A DNA stretch of 64,000 bases, from assembly GCA_035079385.1 (NCBI GenBank), contig JAVHKY010000029.1, positions 3,534,001 through 3,598,000 of the forward strand, in the 5' to 3' direction. The DNA is from Aspidiotus rigidus. Lineage: Eukaryota; Arthropoda; Insecta; Hemiptera; Diaspididae. The position numbers and the translations under genes were made by a program. Of this stretch, positions 1-10,630 are shown piece after piece. Position 1 is the first letter of the stretch. Every line of letters starts with the position of its first letter. The notes beneath the pieces were generated by a model. It saw only the letters and a list, made by a program, of their open reading frames with translations, did no database searches and had not been told where the DNA came from.

Positions 1-1428
1 CCATCGACGATCCGTATACGGCCAGTCTAAACAGTCTAAACGTGACCAACTGACTTCGATTAGATATAGGTTTCCCTTTTTCTTTTCTTTCAACAAAGCA
101 GAGCTGATGGGATGAATAAACTCAATTTTAAACACACACCAAAAATTAAAGAATGAAAAAATAGCTTCAATGTTTTCCGTCGTTTACTTTTCTCTTAATT
201 TATAATTCAGATATACACCGTATATTCAATTTCATAACTTTTAATTACCATCTTTTGCAGATTCTGTATAGTAGCAACCTACGTTCGGGTCCGCTATTTT
301 CAAAAATACATTTTTTTTTTTGTGAGGATGCGAACGAGGTCCCTGTTCGGGCGCCAATTGAATGACGACGCCTCTGTACGGGCAGACAAAAGTACACATT
401 TTTTGGAAGACTATGTGAGCCGACCTCCTCGTGGTGTCTTCTGGGTCACGCTAACAGGCTCACATTTCTTAAGAATTTTTGAATTCAGACGAATTTTCGC
501 ACAGACAAACTTTCCTCAGGCAAATTTTCGTACGTGGCAAAATTTCTCAAGCAAAGTTTCGGAGGCAAATTTTCATTGCGAACGACAGGGTTTGAAGGGT
601 AACGTAACGAAAACGAAGAAAAAAGGTCTTCACAAGATGATGATTGTGTATTCATTACGTACGAACGAACGATATAATATTGTAGACTAAAAGTTACGAT
701 GGTACTATATAATACTAGCTGTTTAACGTTAATTAATAATAAGATTACCATATGAGGTCATAATCTAAAAAGGGGAGGAGTGTATGAGCGATCGGTGTGA
801 ATCGAATAACAGGATTCTGCTGTACATGTTTACAGTTTCAAGTAGCCGAAAAATATCGAAGGAATGAGAGCATACGTGCGGTATACGGTGACATGAAGAG
901 AGGGACTTACGATTGATTAGACGGAGATAGAACATAGAACAGGAAATAAGAATATCGACAAATGAAACGAGAAATGAAGCTTATTAATTTGTATTACTGA
1001 AAACTATACGAATGTATTTGATCGAAAGGTGAATTTTGATGAACAAGGTGTGAGCTGGTCCTCACACTTTTCTAGCCAGAAGAAGAAAAATGGGATGGCT
1101 GTCTCCCATTTTTCGATGAAATCTATCATTTAGAAGCAAAAATTGAAGCGAAATTCCGGACTTTAGATTACATACCACTGTTAGGCGATGCAGAACAATT
1201 TAGTCGTCGTCGTCAGGCTTGCTCGTTATATCGAGGATCCATTGCTTCTCCATCTCACGGAATCTGTTGCCGTTGCCTGTCATGCATACGTCGGTGGCTC
1301 ACCAAACCCATCCTAGACCCTATTACATGTTGGCACTCGGGGTAGGTGAAGTTTTCGCTGTTACTGTTTCTTCTGGAGAGATCCTGGTGCCGAATATTCC
1401 CTGGTTATTGTAACATATGGTCCTCCAT
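1..1428. other. no recognisable gene
   Basis: AT-rich DNA with short open frames on both strands (for example 322-690 on + and 485-751 on -), none resembling a protein family I know. Around 480-570 there are loosely repeated short motifs of the form caaatttTC. I see no RNA gene, no clear promoter and no closed transposon here. Confidence 0.5.
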
Positions 1429-2650
1429 TTAGATCTGTCTTGGCACGTTTCTTCCCATGCAAGTGTCCTTGATGTCAGCTTTCTTCATAATAGAGTGGAC
1501 GACATCCTTATATCGCTTCATCTGTCCACTGGTTGAGCGCTTTCCATTCGTCATCTCGCTGTAAAGTATTTGCTTTGGGATACGATCCACGCTCATCCGA
1601 CATATATGGCCTATCCACCTCATTTGGTTCCTTGCTAGTGTGTTCTCAATTGGGTCACACTTCACTCTCTCCCGGATCTGCTGGTTAGACACAAAGTCCT
1701 GCCACTTTATTTCTAGGATATAACGGAGCTGCCTCTTTTTGAACTTTTCTAATGCCTTGACATGTTTCCTGTATAGCGTCCAGTATTCACTTCCATATAG
1801 AAGAATTGATATAGTAAAACAGTTTTAAAGACTGATACCTTGGTTTTAATAGTCAAGTCCCTGCAGCTTAAGACACGCCCTCTTAGCTTGAAGAAGGTAA
1901 GTGAAGCTCATTAAATACGGTGGCTGATTTCAGCGTCGAGATCTTCGCTGAAGGTAACAAGGGCTTCCCAGATACTAGAATTGGTCCACTGTCTCTATAT
2001 AGGATTACCACTGATATTTAAGGCTGACTTCATTGCTATAGTTGGAATTGGAACACTGCAGCGCATGACTAGTTGTTTAGTTCTTGACGTGTTTACTTCC
2101 ATGCCTAAAGATGCATAAACCTCAGTAAATGCATCCACCATTCTTTGAGCTTCTTCTTCAGAGTTAGCCAAAATAAAGAGATTTTCGGCCTACTGCAGCT
2201 CGGTTAGAATGCGCCGGTGAACCTTTCCTTGTGCTTTTAGGCGCGCAAGGTTGTGTAGCCCATCGTCACATCTATATTTTAGATCAATGCCACGGTCCTG
2301 TAGTACCCTGTTTAGACACGCAAGAAACGCCGTAATGAATTATATTAAACAGGAGTGGTGCCAGAATACAGCCCTGTCTTGCTCCATCCCTTTTGTAGTG
2401 TCTCCTCCAGCAGTATTATGGGGATTCAGGCGCGGATCCACGGGGGGGGGGATGGGGTAAATTTCCCCCCCAAAATCCCCCAAAAACCAAAAAAACAACA
2501 AAAAATCTGTAGTATCGAAGAAAATGTAAAAAAAAAAAAGGTCCTTCAAACTTTTTTTGGATTGTTTCCCCTCCCAAAGTGATCGTCTAGATCCGCGCCT
2601 GGGGATTGCGATAAATGGCAATAAATACGGTTCAAAAATCAACAGCGAGG
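1429..2650 (-). pseudogene. degraded non-LTR retrotransposon (LINE) reverse transcriptase, C-terminal part
   Basis: Read on the minus strand this is a decayed LINE ORF2. The best-preserved part, about 1429-1692, encodes a stretch with MRWIGHICRM, RIPKQILYSEM and GKRSTSGQMKRYKDV. This matches the typical C-terminal region of insect and vertebrate LINE reverse transcriptases often labelled craniofacial-development-protein-2-like (RWAGHV.RM...P+..LYGEL..GKR..GGQ.KR+KD). Further upstream on the same strand, around 2190-2420, are traces of the palm region in more than one frame. Stops and frameshifts break it throughout, so it is not functional. A small inverted-repeat element interrupts it at about 2428-2600. 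The clade cannot be assigned by eye. Confidence 0.75.
2428..2600. mobile_element. short TIR element (hAT-like) inserted in the LINE relic
   Basis: Ends are the inverted pair AGGCGCGGATC and GATCCGCGCCT. The direct repeat GGGGATT flanks it at 2420-2426 and 2601-2607, consistent with a 7-8 bp target duplication. The inside is homopolymer-rich (runs of G, C and A) with no coding capacity. Removing it brings the two sides of the minus-strand reverse-transcriptase relic back together, which supports insertion into an existing LINE copy. The terminal sequence resembles hAT-type non-autonomous elements; the superfamily is an inference. Confidence 0.65.
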
Positions 2651-2699
2651 AGGGGAGATGAAACTTGTATTATAGGCCAACAGCGTCGGTGCATCAGGA

Positions 2700-3770
2700 T
2701 GTTCCGGCGAGTATCATGGGTAATATAGGGAAGGTTAGTCCACTTTGCCAGACGCAACACTGAGTCTACAGACAACGACTAGGTAAAAAAATGTAATTTC
2801 AAAATTTGGTAGAAAAATTCTGAAGATACCCCAACTGAAAGAAAGAATAAATTTTGTTCTTCTGACTTTTTCGAGACAATCAATAGTTCTCGAGATATTT
2901 TGGTTTAAATTTGTATAGATACATATGGCCGTTATACGTGGAGGTCTACAGTGACGTCATTATTGCGGGTTACATCGCGAGTAGACTAACCTTCCCTTTA
3001 TTACGCTTGAGCGAGTACTTTATACGTCCGCGGATGATTTTTCTGAGCATGACCCGATTAGGTATTTCAAAAACTGTCTCTTCCCCTCTTCCCTTTTCTT
3101 TCGAACTATGTACTCGAAGGAAAAAAGTGGAATCCATAAGAGATTTTTTTGTTCCAATCAACTTTGTTAATGGAGCCAGAAATTTTTTCGAAGTGCCGTG
3201 CTCAGCAAGAAGACAAAATTTTAATGGATAAGAATTTTCTCGAGAAATGGTTCCCGGATCGTTTTTAGGGATTTGGGAATTTGCGAAATTCAGTGCTTTA
3301 ACGAGTACGGTCAACTCAGTTCTACAAAGTAAATTTGACATCATACATGATGAAAAACTGTTATTATGACTGCGACTGTCTGCTTGTGGTACACAATGCC
3401 TCTTATGAATTAACCTTATGACGCAATACGTAGTTTAAAAAAAAACAAGAGCGAAGAGAATATTCGTATTATCAAGAGAACAGTAGTTTCCCGCTATTGG
3501 TGGAATGGACAAATAATGGCAAGTAGGTATTGTCTTCTTATTGCTGTAGACGGTGTACAAACATCCATTCTTCCTCGTGCGGCAGCTTCGCTAATAATGT
3601 CTATAGCCACGCCCGTTTGTCGTTTCGATTCTCGAACAGAAATAACGTTTTTTCTTCGCTCGACACTCTTCGCCTTCAATGGCGTTGTTGTACGAGCGCT
3701 CATTGGTTCGTCACAATACTTGCTACACTCAATAGCACGGTACACTTTAATAACGCGATGTAAAAATTCT
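2700..3770. other. intergenic, weak inverted repeat, possible coding fragment
   Basis: Around 2725 (gggaaggttagtccac) and 2980-3000 (agactaaccttccctt) there is an imperfect inverted repeat, perhaps an old foldback element. The minus-strand frame 3494-3745 is less AT-rich than its surroundings and has balanced amino-acid composition, but I recognise no family and no clear splice context. It could be a transposon remnant or an unrelated exon. Confidence 0.3.
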
Positions 3771-3775
3771 GTTTG

Positions 3776-4137
3776 AGGACCTATCTGTATAAAGGGCGTC
3801 CGTCGGACAGACGCCCTTTTTGCGGAGACCTTGATTTTTGTGCGTTTCAGATCATAAACTATCTTTTATAATTTTTTTTTTTTTAACCCACAATTTTTCC
3901 ATCTTAGGAAGAAGGGCGTCCGTTGTCATATTTTCAATGATCTCTACTTTGTTCGTTCCTGGATGTATTCAAAATGTGATTATCATTTCTTATAGAAGAA
4001 GAGTTGCTCTTTAATTTTCATCCTTACCATTTTTTTGATTACACTCGTTGTTGCGGAGATATTTTGAACTGAAACTTCAAACTGATTTTTCTGTAATGAA
4101 TTTTTCTTCACGGACGCCCTTTTTACAGATAGGTCCT
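3776..4137. mobile_element. MITE-like element with about 28-bp terminal inverted repeats
   Basis: The left end AGGACCTATCTG continues into AAAGGGCGTCCG. The right end mirrors it as CGGACGCCC and CAGATAGGTCCT. The 362-bp body is AT-rich and non-coding, with a second internal gggcgtccg copy near 3914. I could not fix a target duplication. A shorter diverged relative lies at about 56396-56476, so this is a repeat family. Confidence 0.7.
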
Positions 4138-4195
4138 TGTTTAGCATCAGGGGGCAGCGCTCAACGCTAGCGTTGGGCTGCAGCGGGTAGAGATC

Positions 4196-4400
4196 GAAAA
4201 AGGTATCGACAAACTATGGCGGTATGTGGGAGAAGAATGAAAAAATTGCGGAAAATAACACTTAAATGAAACATATTAATTTGATTTCTTACAAACACTC
4301 ATTCTACAAATTATATCGGATAACAGAATCATTCAAGGGTTATTACAAATTTTTCATTTTTCTCTCATATGCCGCCATGGTTTGGATAGGTACCTTTTCC
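4196..4400. repeat. inverted repeat, about 50-bp arms
   Basis: The left arm (about 4196-4246, containing actatggcggtatgtggga) is the imperfect reverse complement of the right arm (about 4346-4398, containing ctcatatgccgccatggttt). It is probably a small foldback or MITE. Just upstream, 4154-4181, is a short GC-rich palindrome centred on CAACGCTAGCGTTG. Confidence 0.5.
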
Positions 4401-4404
4401 CTAT

Positions 4405-4490
4405 TCCGTAGAAATACCATTTCGTTTGATGAAACACGTTTTATAGCGGTAGAAATACCATTACGTTTGATGAAACACGTTTTATAGCGA
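4405..4490. repeat. tandem duplication of about 42 bp
   Basis: Two near-identical copies of a unit beginning gtagaaataccatt and ending cacgttttatagcg, differing at about one position. Confidence 0.7.
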
Positions 4491-4679
4491 CCCTGGAGAA
4501 TTCCTGGTTCGAATGGATCACCTTTTTCTTTAAAATATAATTCACCCCTCTACTTTTGTCGTACTTCAAGACCAGATGTTGTATTATTTGTTTGCAGAAA
4601 AATAAAAGGCCCTGCTGGAATTGTGAAACACCTTTCAGTTGTAACTATATCTAAAAGAGAATCTATATTATACCCTTCC

Positions 4680-4855
4680 CGAGCATTCACCCGAACACGT
4701 TTTCCCGAATTACATTTCCCCGAATGATTTTTCTCCCGAAAATCATATTGTCGAAAATTATTTTCCTGAATGATTGTGCCCCAAAAATTTTTACCCCGAA
4801 AAATCATTTTTCCGAATAGTTTTACCCCGAAAATTAATCTGTCGAAAATCATATT
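4680..4855. repeat. degenerate short tandem repeat (CCCGAA/TCGAAAAT)
   Basis: About eight loose repeats of 18-24 bp with the core cccgaa(a/t) followed by atcattttt or similar. On the minus strand they translate as repeated FxGK or FREK motifs, but nothing indicates a real gene. Confidence 0.5.
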
Positions 4856-5043
4856 CTGGAATCGAAATGAAATCTATAGTTGGTTTGGTGGAATGTTTAA
4901 AAAATGTTCCTTAATTTGTTGAGACAAACTATTGTCCTCATTATGATGAAAAAAAAAAAAAAAAAATATTAAGAAAAGTTAACAGCTTTGATCTCGGAAC
5001 TATAATAGCAATTAACAACTATGATTTTGAATGTTTAAAAATT

Positions 5044-5207
5044 AGAGGTTTTTAGAGGAGAAGTACCTTTTTCCTCTAATAAATCAATCGCAATGTGATG
5101 TCAAAAAGGTTAATATCTTTAAGAGGTTTTCAGTTACTATGCCTTTTCTTCTGAAATGTAGTTAGAGATTACTGGTGTAGTATTCTTTTTTCCTCTGAGG
5201 AAATAAG
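5044..5207. repeat. AGAGGTTTTT...TTTTCCTCT repeat array, left part
   Basis: Units start with agaggttttta and end with ctttttcctct, so each can fold as a small hairpin. Copies start near 5044 and 5121, with a weaker one near 5164. Matching units reappear on the far sides of the two transposons downstream (6719, 6782, 8141, 8202), so one original array seems to have been split by insertions. Confidence 0.5.
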
Positions 5208-6525
5208 GGTTACGGTGACTGAGCACACTACCTTCAAATTCCTTATATAATATTATATGTAAACGATTCTACTCCTCGAGACGATTCTAAAAATATATAC
5301 TCTTTCACCCCCCCCCCCCCCCGACGATTTTTTCGCTAAGAAATCGTCGATCGAAGTTGCGCGAAATCAACACAATTCCCGCGAAATCAACAAAATTGGC
5401 GCGCTTCTTCTTGTAGGTAAACAACCCGTTAAGTGCGCTTTAGGTAGTTTCGGTAGTTCGTTCGCGCGCTTTTCCCTTCCACATTCTTTTATTCATGTAG
5501 GTACATGCAGGTAAGAAGTAACGTGAATCCCTGCTGTGTTGGGTAGAGTTCAATGAACAAGGGTATTGCATTTGTGTACAAGTGATTGTGAACCATTCAA
5601 TAGGGTTCAATGAACTGCATTTCTGTAGGAAGCAAACAAACAGGATGAACAATGATGATCGGTTGCTTGAAGAGGGAAATGACGACGTGTTGTGGTTTAT
5701 GGAATGATTAAAATTGGCGGGAGAAATGTTCGCGCCAAAATTTACACAGGCCAAAAGAATACGTAATTCGGCGGGGAGATAAATGTTAGCGCGAAAATCT
5801 ATGTGATTTCATAAAATGCGTAATTTGGCAAGAATAAAAAATACCAATATTGTACTTATTACATTAAATTCATAAATATATAATAGCGATGGCGATGCAT
5901 GAAAATTTAAAAAGAATAGGTTTTACGCGTAAATAAAAAAAATTGGAATTTTTGACTAATTTTGCAGGAAGAAAAAAAAACAAATATTGTACTTATCACA
6001 TTAAATTCATACACATGTAATAAAAAATGGCGATGTAAGAAAATTTAACAAATAGGTATTACCTGTAAATATAATTTGAAATTTTTGACATGCGTACTCA
6101 ATTACCCCAGATATCAATACAAAAATGAAATTGTTGGAGCTTCTATCATTTTAATATTAAGTTTGTGGCGACTGGCATATTCACCGAAGACGCCCGAATG
6201 ATTGCCCTATAAAAATAATATTGAAAGCGCGCGAATCGATTCATGCTGATTGCGGTACAAAAAAAGGCGCCAACCAAAACTACCCGAATGGGTAATATGA
6301 AGGTGAAGCGCGCGAAATGTTTGCCCGCTGATTACGGTACAAAAAAAGGCGCGAACGTGAATCACCTTTTGTCGATTTCGCGCAACTTCGATCGACGATT
6401 TCTCAGCGAAAAAATCGTCGGGGGGTGAAAAAGTATATATTTTTAGAATCGTCTCGAAGAGTAGAATCGTTTACATATAATATTATATAAGGAATTTGAA
6501 GGTAGTGTGCTCAGTCACCGTAACC
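5208..6525. mobile_element. 1.3-kb non-autonomous DNA transposon with long terminal inverted repeats
   Basis: Outer ends are GGTTACGGTGACTGAGC and its exact complement GCTCAGTCACCGTAACC. The inverted arms run about 160 bp each (5208 to about 5373, and about 6364 to 6525). They differ mainly in the length of a C run (about 15 versus 6) and a few substitutions. The 8-bp duplication GAAATAAG lies at 5200-5207 and 6526-6533. The interior is rich in gcgcgaaat and ggcgcg motifs and has two copies of a unit containing tacggtacaaaaaaaggcgc; it encodes no transposase. Long arms with an 8-bp duplication fit Mutator-like, Merlin or hAT derivatives; I cannot choose among them. Confidence 0.85.
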
Positions 6526-6533
6526 GAAATAAG

Positions 6534-6835
6534 TAGTATCTTACAAACGATGCAAAAAGTTACAAAAAGAACAAAGGAAATCGCACTTGCAAATAACTAG
6601 CTGAGAATTCTTGAAGTAGTAACTGTATTTACGGTATCTCTCTTGAAGTCTTGGCTACTGAACACAAAATTTGAAAAGCTAATATTCTGTAGTGCGAACT
6701 TTGTTGAACTTTTAATCCAGAGGTTTTTAGTGGTATAGTACCGTTTCCTCGTGGAATTCGTTCTTAGCATCATCTACCAGTAGAGGTTTTTAACACCCTA
6801 TCTTTTTCTCTACTTGATTGATTATTAGTAAGAGG
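6534..6835. repeat. AGAGGTTTTT repeat array, middle part
   Basis: Continuation of the array seen at 5044, with units at 6719 and 6782. It is bounded on the left by the 8-bp duplication of the element at 5208-6525, and on the right by the duplication GTAAGAGG of the next element. Confidence 0.45.
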
Positions 6836-6986
6836 CACGGTATATTATAGAGGTATTGACACTATGCAAAAATTGTGTCTCACAAAATCTGGTAGTGAAC
6901 AAGGAATTCCGCTAGGTTTGCAACAATCTTGGTCTCTGGTTAGCGCATCCTTCCTAACCCCGCTAGTAGCACGGCTTTACCGTAGG

Positions 6987-7830
6987 CAGGGATGGAAAGC
7001 TTAAGTCATTAATGGCTTAAGTTAAGTTTGAAGTCAATGTTTTGCCGTTTTTTGTTAAGCTAGGGGTGCGTTCAGAAACGTGTAACCAGCTATTGGTTGC
7101 GAGTGGTTGCCTGGTTGCTCACAAAATCGTTCAAAAACTCCTTGGAGTGACCACGCCTACTTTTTCTCGTGTTACTCCGGTGAACGGACAAGAGTCGTTC
7201 AGAAACTCCGGTTAACGCGTGTATTTTGCACCGCGGTAAGAATTATTTCAATCCAGTCGGGAGTGGTTGGAGATACACTCCACGGTGGTAGAGTTTGACC
7301 GGTTAAATAATTTTCCTGTCGTTTAAAGTGGTCGCACGTTTCTGAACGCACCCCAAAAGTCAGTCAATCGTTTTTTTCGTCATTAGCTTAAAGCCCAATA
7401 TCGGCCGAAAGCCAATTTCATTGGCTTAAAATAAAAGGTGCTTAAGCCTGCGCACAAGAAGAAAAAAAGTTGAAAGCGGGAAGCCGTGAAGCAGCCGGCA
7501 ACCGGTAGCTGACCATCTTATCTTGATAAATTAATGTGGAACGCTTCACTTTCAAATCATAAATCATGATGAACCCACATCAAATTTCGAAATGATAAGA
7601 AAAGCAGGCAAAGTTTTTCATTGGCTGAAGCTGAGTCAATCTATTGGTCTAATTAAGCCAATAAATTGACTCAAATTGGACCAATGGATTGGCTTAACTC
7701 CAGCCAAAAGCCAAACGTCAGAAGCTCATCCGTGGCACAAAATGATCGCTTATATTTTAAGCCGTTATCCACAGTCAGCTTGAAGCTAAAAGCCAGTTTT
7801 AAGCCAATGACGATTGGCTTTCCATCCCTG
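6987..7830. mobile_element. hAT-type non-autonomous element (CAGGGATGGAAAG termini)
   Basis: Terminal inverted repeats CAGGGATGGAAAGC and GCTTTCCATCCCTG flank 844 bp, bounded by the exact 8-bp duplication ACCGTAGG at 6979-6986 and 7831-7838. CAGGG ends with 8-bp duplications are typical of the hAT superfamily. The body is built of repeated ggcttaa/ttaagcc motifs and can fold on itself. A second copy, inverted, is at 57028-57488. It lacks the inner insertion found here at about 7070-7354. Confidence 0.85.
7070..7354. mobile_element. TIR element nested inside the hAT element
   Basis: Inverted ends GGGGTGCGTTCAGAAACGTG and CACGTTTCTGAACGCACCCC enclose about 285 bp. The sister copy at 57028-57488 reads straight through the equivalent position (its reverse complement has gttaagccaaaagtcag), giving an empty site. 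The terminal sequence resembles PIF/Harbinger ends; the target duplication is too short or altered to define. Confidence 0.75.
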
Positions 7831-8136
7831 ACCGTAGGTACCCTAGTATTGCTGAATTTTTCAAAGATTATAGAACATCGAGAAATGTACCTAGAAAAAT
7901 GAATATTTTTGAATATTATAGAGTTTAATAAAATTTAATTTTTCGGCCAAGTCCGAGCTCTTCCTGATTTTTTTACAATTTTTTGAAAAGCAGTGAGTTG
8001 CCATAAGACTCTGTATACTATCGAAACCAGACTGACAACGCGCTCTACAAATACGTTGCGGAACAACCAGAGAACGACGGACAGTTGTTTTTATGGTGAA
8101 GATATGCGAGTGTCAATACCTCTATAATGTACCGTG

Positions 8137-9900
8137 GTAAGAGGTTTTTGAAATTTATCTTTTCCTCTTACAATTTATACTTCCACGCAAATGAAAGTAA
8201 TGAGGTTTTTGGTTATATTTTTAAAATAATTGCTTACTTGCCTACTACAAAAACTTGCGGGGAAATGTTGAAATATACAAGTCTCTGCAGTATGGCAAGT
8301 ATACCACTAGTAGCGCTCTCTGCTGAGTACATCAACTCGAGAACCTTTTCTCAAGACAGTACATAATGTGTAAGCTGATGAGCTTTCTTTTCTCACTTAC
8401 TGACTATCATCTTTTGATGTTCTCAGAGAAGTCTTAATAAAAGTGTTCTAATGGCGTTTCTTTCGTTATTACAAGTCCCTATTTCAACATTTTTTACTCC
8501 GCATGTACTATACAAGAGAGTGAGGTTCTGTGAAACTACTAGGTTGGTCACCAAATTTTTTCCAACTATTTTCAACCTGTTGGAGGGTGCATCAATTTTT
8601 CACCTGATTTTCCACATTAATGCAGAAAAAAAAAAATAGATAGCTAGAAATAATTTTTGCACATCTTATCATCAAAAATTGTACATCATAATCTGTAGGA
8701 AAGGACAAGTAAAATTCTAAATTTCAATGCTTCTTAAAATTTAACGTATATTATATCAAAATTTGAAAAACATTCTGCTTAATAATGCCTTTAATTGGAG
8801 TTGTAACGAACAAAAGTGAACTTATAGAATATAACAGTTCATTTAATAACGGAATAGAGAATCGATATTACCGGTATATGTTTATTTATTCACAGGAGAA
8901 AAATCTTTGTAGGTACATATTTTGTTTAACGGAAGTACATTATTTAAGTTTCAAAATTAATTCAAGTGTAAAAATACAAAATTTTGCTACTAAGAAGAAC
9001 TCGTAAGTAAACTCATTCAAAAAACTTTATGAAAAATAAATTTCAGAAATATATTATTATTAGGAACTTGATTTGTAGAAAAACTCGACGTTTGGAGTAT
9101 AAACTCAATAAATCTTCAAGAATACCTACTTAAAATCGCACCACTCGAAAACCTGCCAGCATACATACAACCAACGAAAATTATTTTCTTCTTAAACCTG
9201 TATGAAAATTGTAGCGGAGATTAGTTAGTTTCTGACATACTGTACAGGGATATCTGATGGTAGTTATTCTACAAACAAAGGGCGAAGATTATGCTGTACT
9301 TTCTAAATGAAAGTACAACATAATTTGACATATTTCATTAGCGAAATAACCCCCCACAAATAATCAAGGTTCACCTTACAGCACAACACCCATTCTTCCG
9401 ACGCATCTTACAGTCAGGTACCTATTTCCCTTTTTTTTAATTTTGGGAACGAAGCTACCGGTAATTGATATTCTATATACTGTAATTCACTTGGCTCTTG
9501 GTTCAGCATTTAATCCCAATTACTGTATTATAATTTCTAAGCTTTAATCATGGCTTAGAATTATTGATATACGTAAATGCGTCTTAATAAGATGCGAGAT
9601 TGTTGAACGCGCCCGATTGTTGATAATATCGAAATACCAATTTTTGTTTTCTCTTTTTCCAACAAAATCTGATGAAAGCTATTTTAATGTGACTGACGAC
9701 AGGGCTGTTTTCTATAGCCGTGGTAACATTTGATAAAATATAATTTCCAATAGAATATTCATTTCTTTTTATTTTTATTTTATGTTTTTACTTCTTTTTA
9801 CGTGAAAACTTACCGAGAGGGGGTTGCAGAACCCATATTTAGCATACTGGCTGGAATCGACTGCTAAACTAGGTATTCAATATAAGTTGACATTGATTCT
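8137..9900. other. no recognisable gene; end of repeat array, then plain AT-rich DNA
   Basis: Copies of the AGAGGTTTTT repeat occur at 8141 and 8202. From about 8300 to 9900 I see only short open frames (for example 8785-9006 +) with AT-driven composition and no family resemblance. Confidence 0.5.
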
Positions 9901-10487
9901 CTAGCTGAATTGGCGACAATTTACGAAACTGGTACCCAATAAATTTGAATATAATCGAAGAGCAAACCTCTTCCTTTTTCGTTTCGGAAGTTTACCTGAA
10001 CAAACACGCACACAAACGTCAGTTTGAAATATTATAATACACAGACATTGTTACTAACTCATACATCGAGAGAACGTACGGTTTAAATCTGATTCTTGAT
10101 GTACCGATGTATTTTCAGTTTCGTTGCAAGCAGGATTGGATGACGATGGTGCTTCATCTTCTTCATCGCTCTCACGGCGGGAAGGCGAAGCGGAGTCCTC
10201 TGTACTCGTTTCGGTTTTGGGGGACGCCTTCACTTTCACAATTTCTTCCCAATAAATCATTACACATACATTTTTAGAGTAGAAACTATGTGAAACCTGA
10301 TCTATATAAGTCGGTATGAATAGTAAAAATGTAATCCACTTGCACTCCTTTCATGACTTTAAGCAAGCTACGATTCTGTCATGTCGAATGATTCGCGAAT
10401 GATATCATCGACAGCCTCTTTGAATTTATAGAGATCTATTGTTGCAATGTCTTCCAATACTGCAGAATCGCTATTATCATCCGTCAT
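9901..10487 (-). CDS. unidentified small three-exon gene, acidic/serine-rich protein
   Basis: Proposed exons on the minus strand are 10487-10372, 10285-10080 and 9995-9901, giving about 138 residues. All introns are GT-AG and phases agree. The protein starts MTDDNSDSAVLEDIATIDLY and has a short helical-looking segment (FKEAVDDIIRESF). It then has a Ser/Glu/Asp-rich central region (residues about 55-100, with RRESDEEDEAPSSS) and a basic cluster KLPKRKRKR near residue 110 that could be a nuclear localisation signal. I do not recognise the family. If exon 2 is not spliced at 10079, the frame simply ends at 10054. A 42-bp minisatellite starts about 150 bp upstream of the start codon. The model rests on splice logic only. 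Confidence 0.4.
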
Positions 10488-10630
10488 CCTCGCAGATCTT
10501 TTATCTATAAGGTTAATGTGAAAATATTTTTCGAAATAATCTCAAATTTTCATTCCTGAACACGTATTTGGATCATTCAGTAAGGTATAATCTATTCAAC
10601 ATAAGAAATGGAAAAATAGTGCCCTATGAC

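Larger units (their letters stand above)
6836..8136. mobile_element. CACGG-family TIR element, host of two nested insertions
   Basis: Ends are CACGGTATATTATAGAGG, continuing into TATTGACAC, and the complementary GTGTCAATACCTC followed by ACCGTG. The exact 8-bp duplication GTAAGAGG flanks it at 6828-6835 and 8137-8144. About 840 bp of its interior is another transposon (6987-7830), which carries a third. The remaining sequence has no convincing transposase. The same terminal signature (CACGGTA...GAGGTATTGACAC) recurs at 31635-34799 and 32198-32659. Confidence 0.85.
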
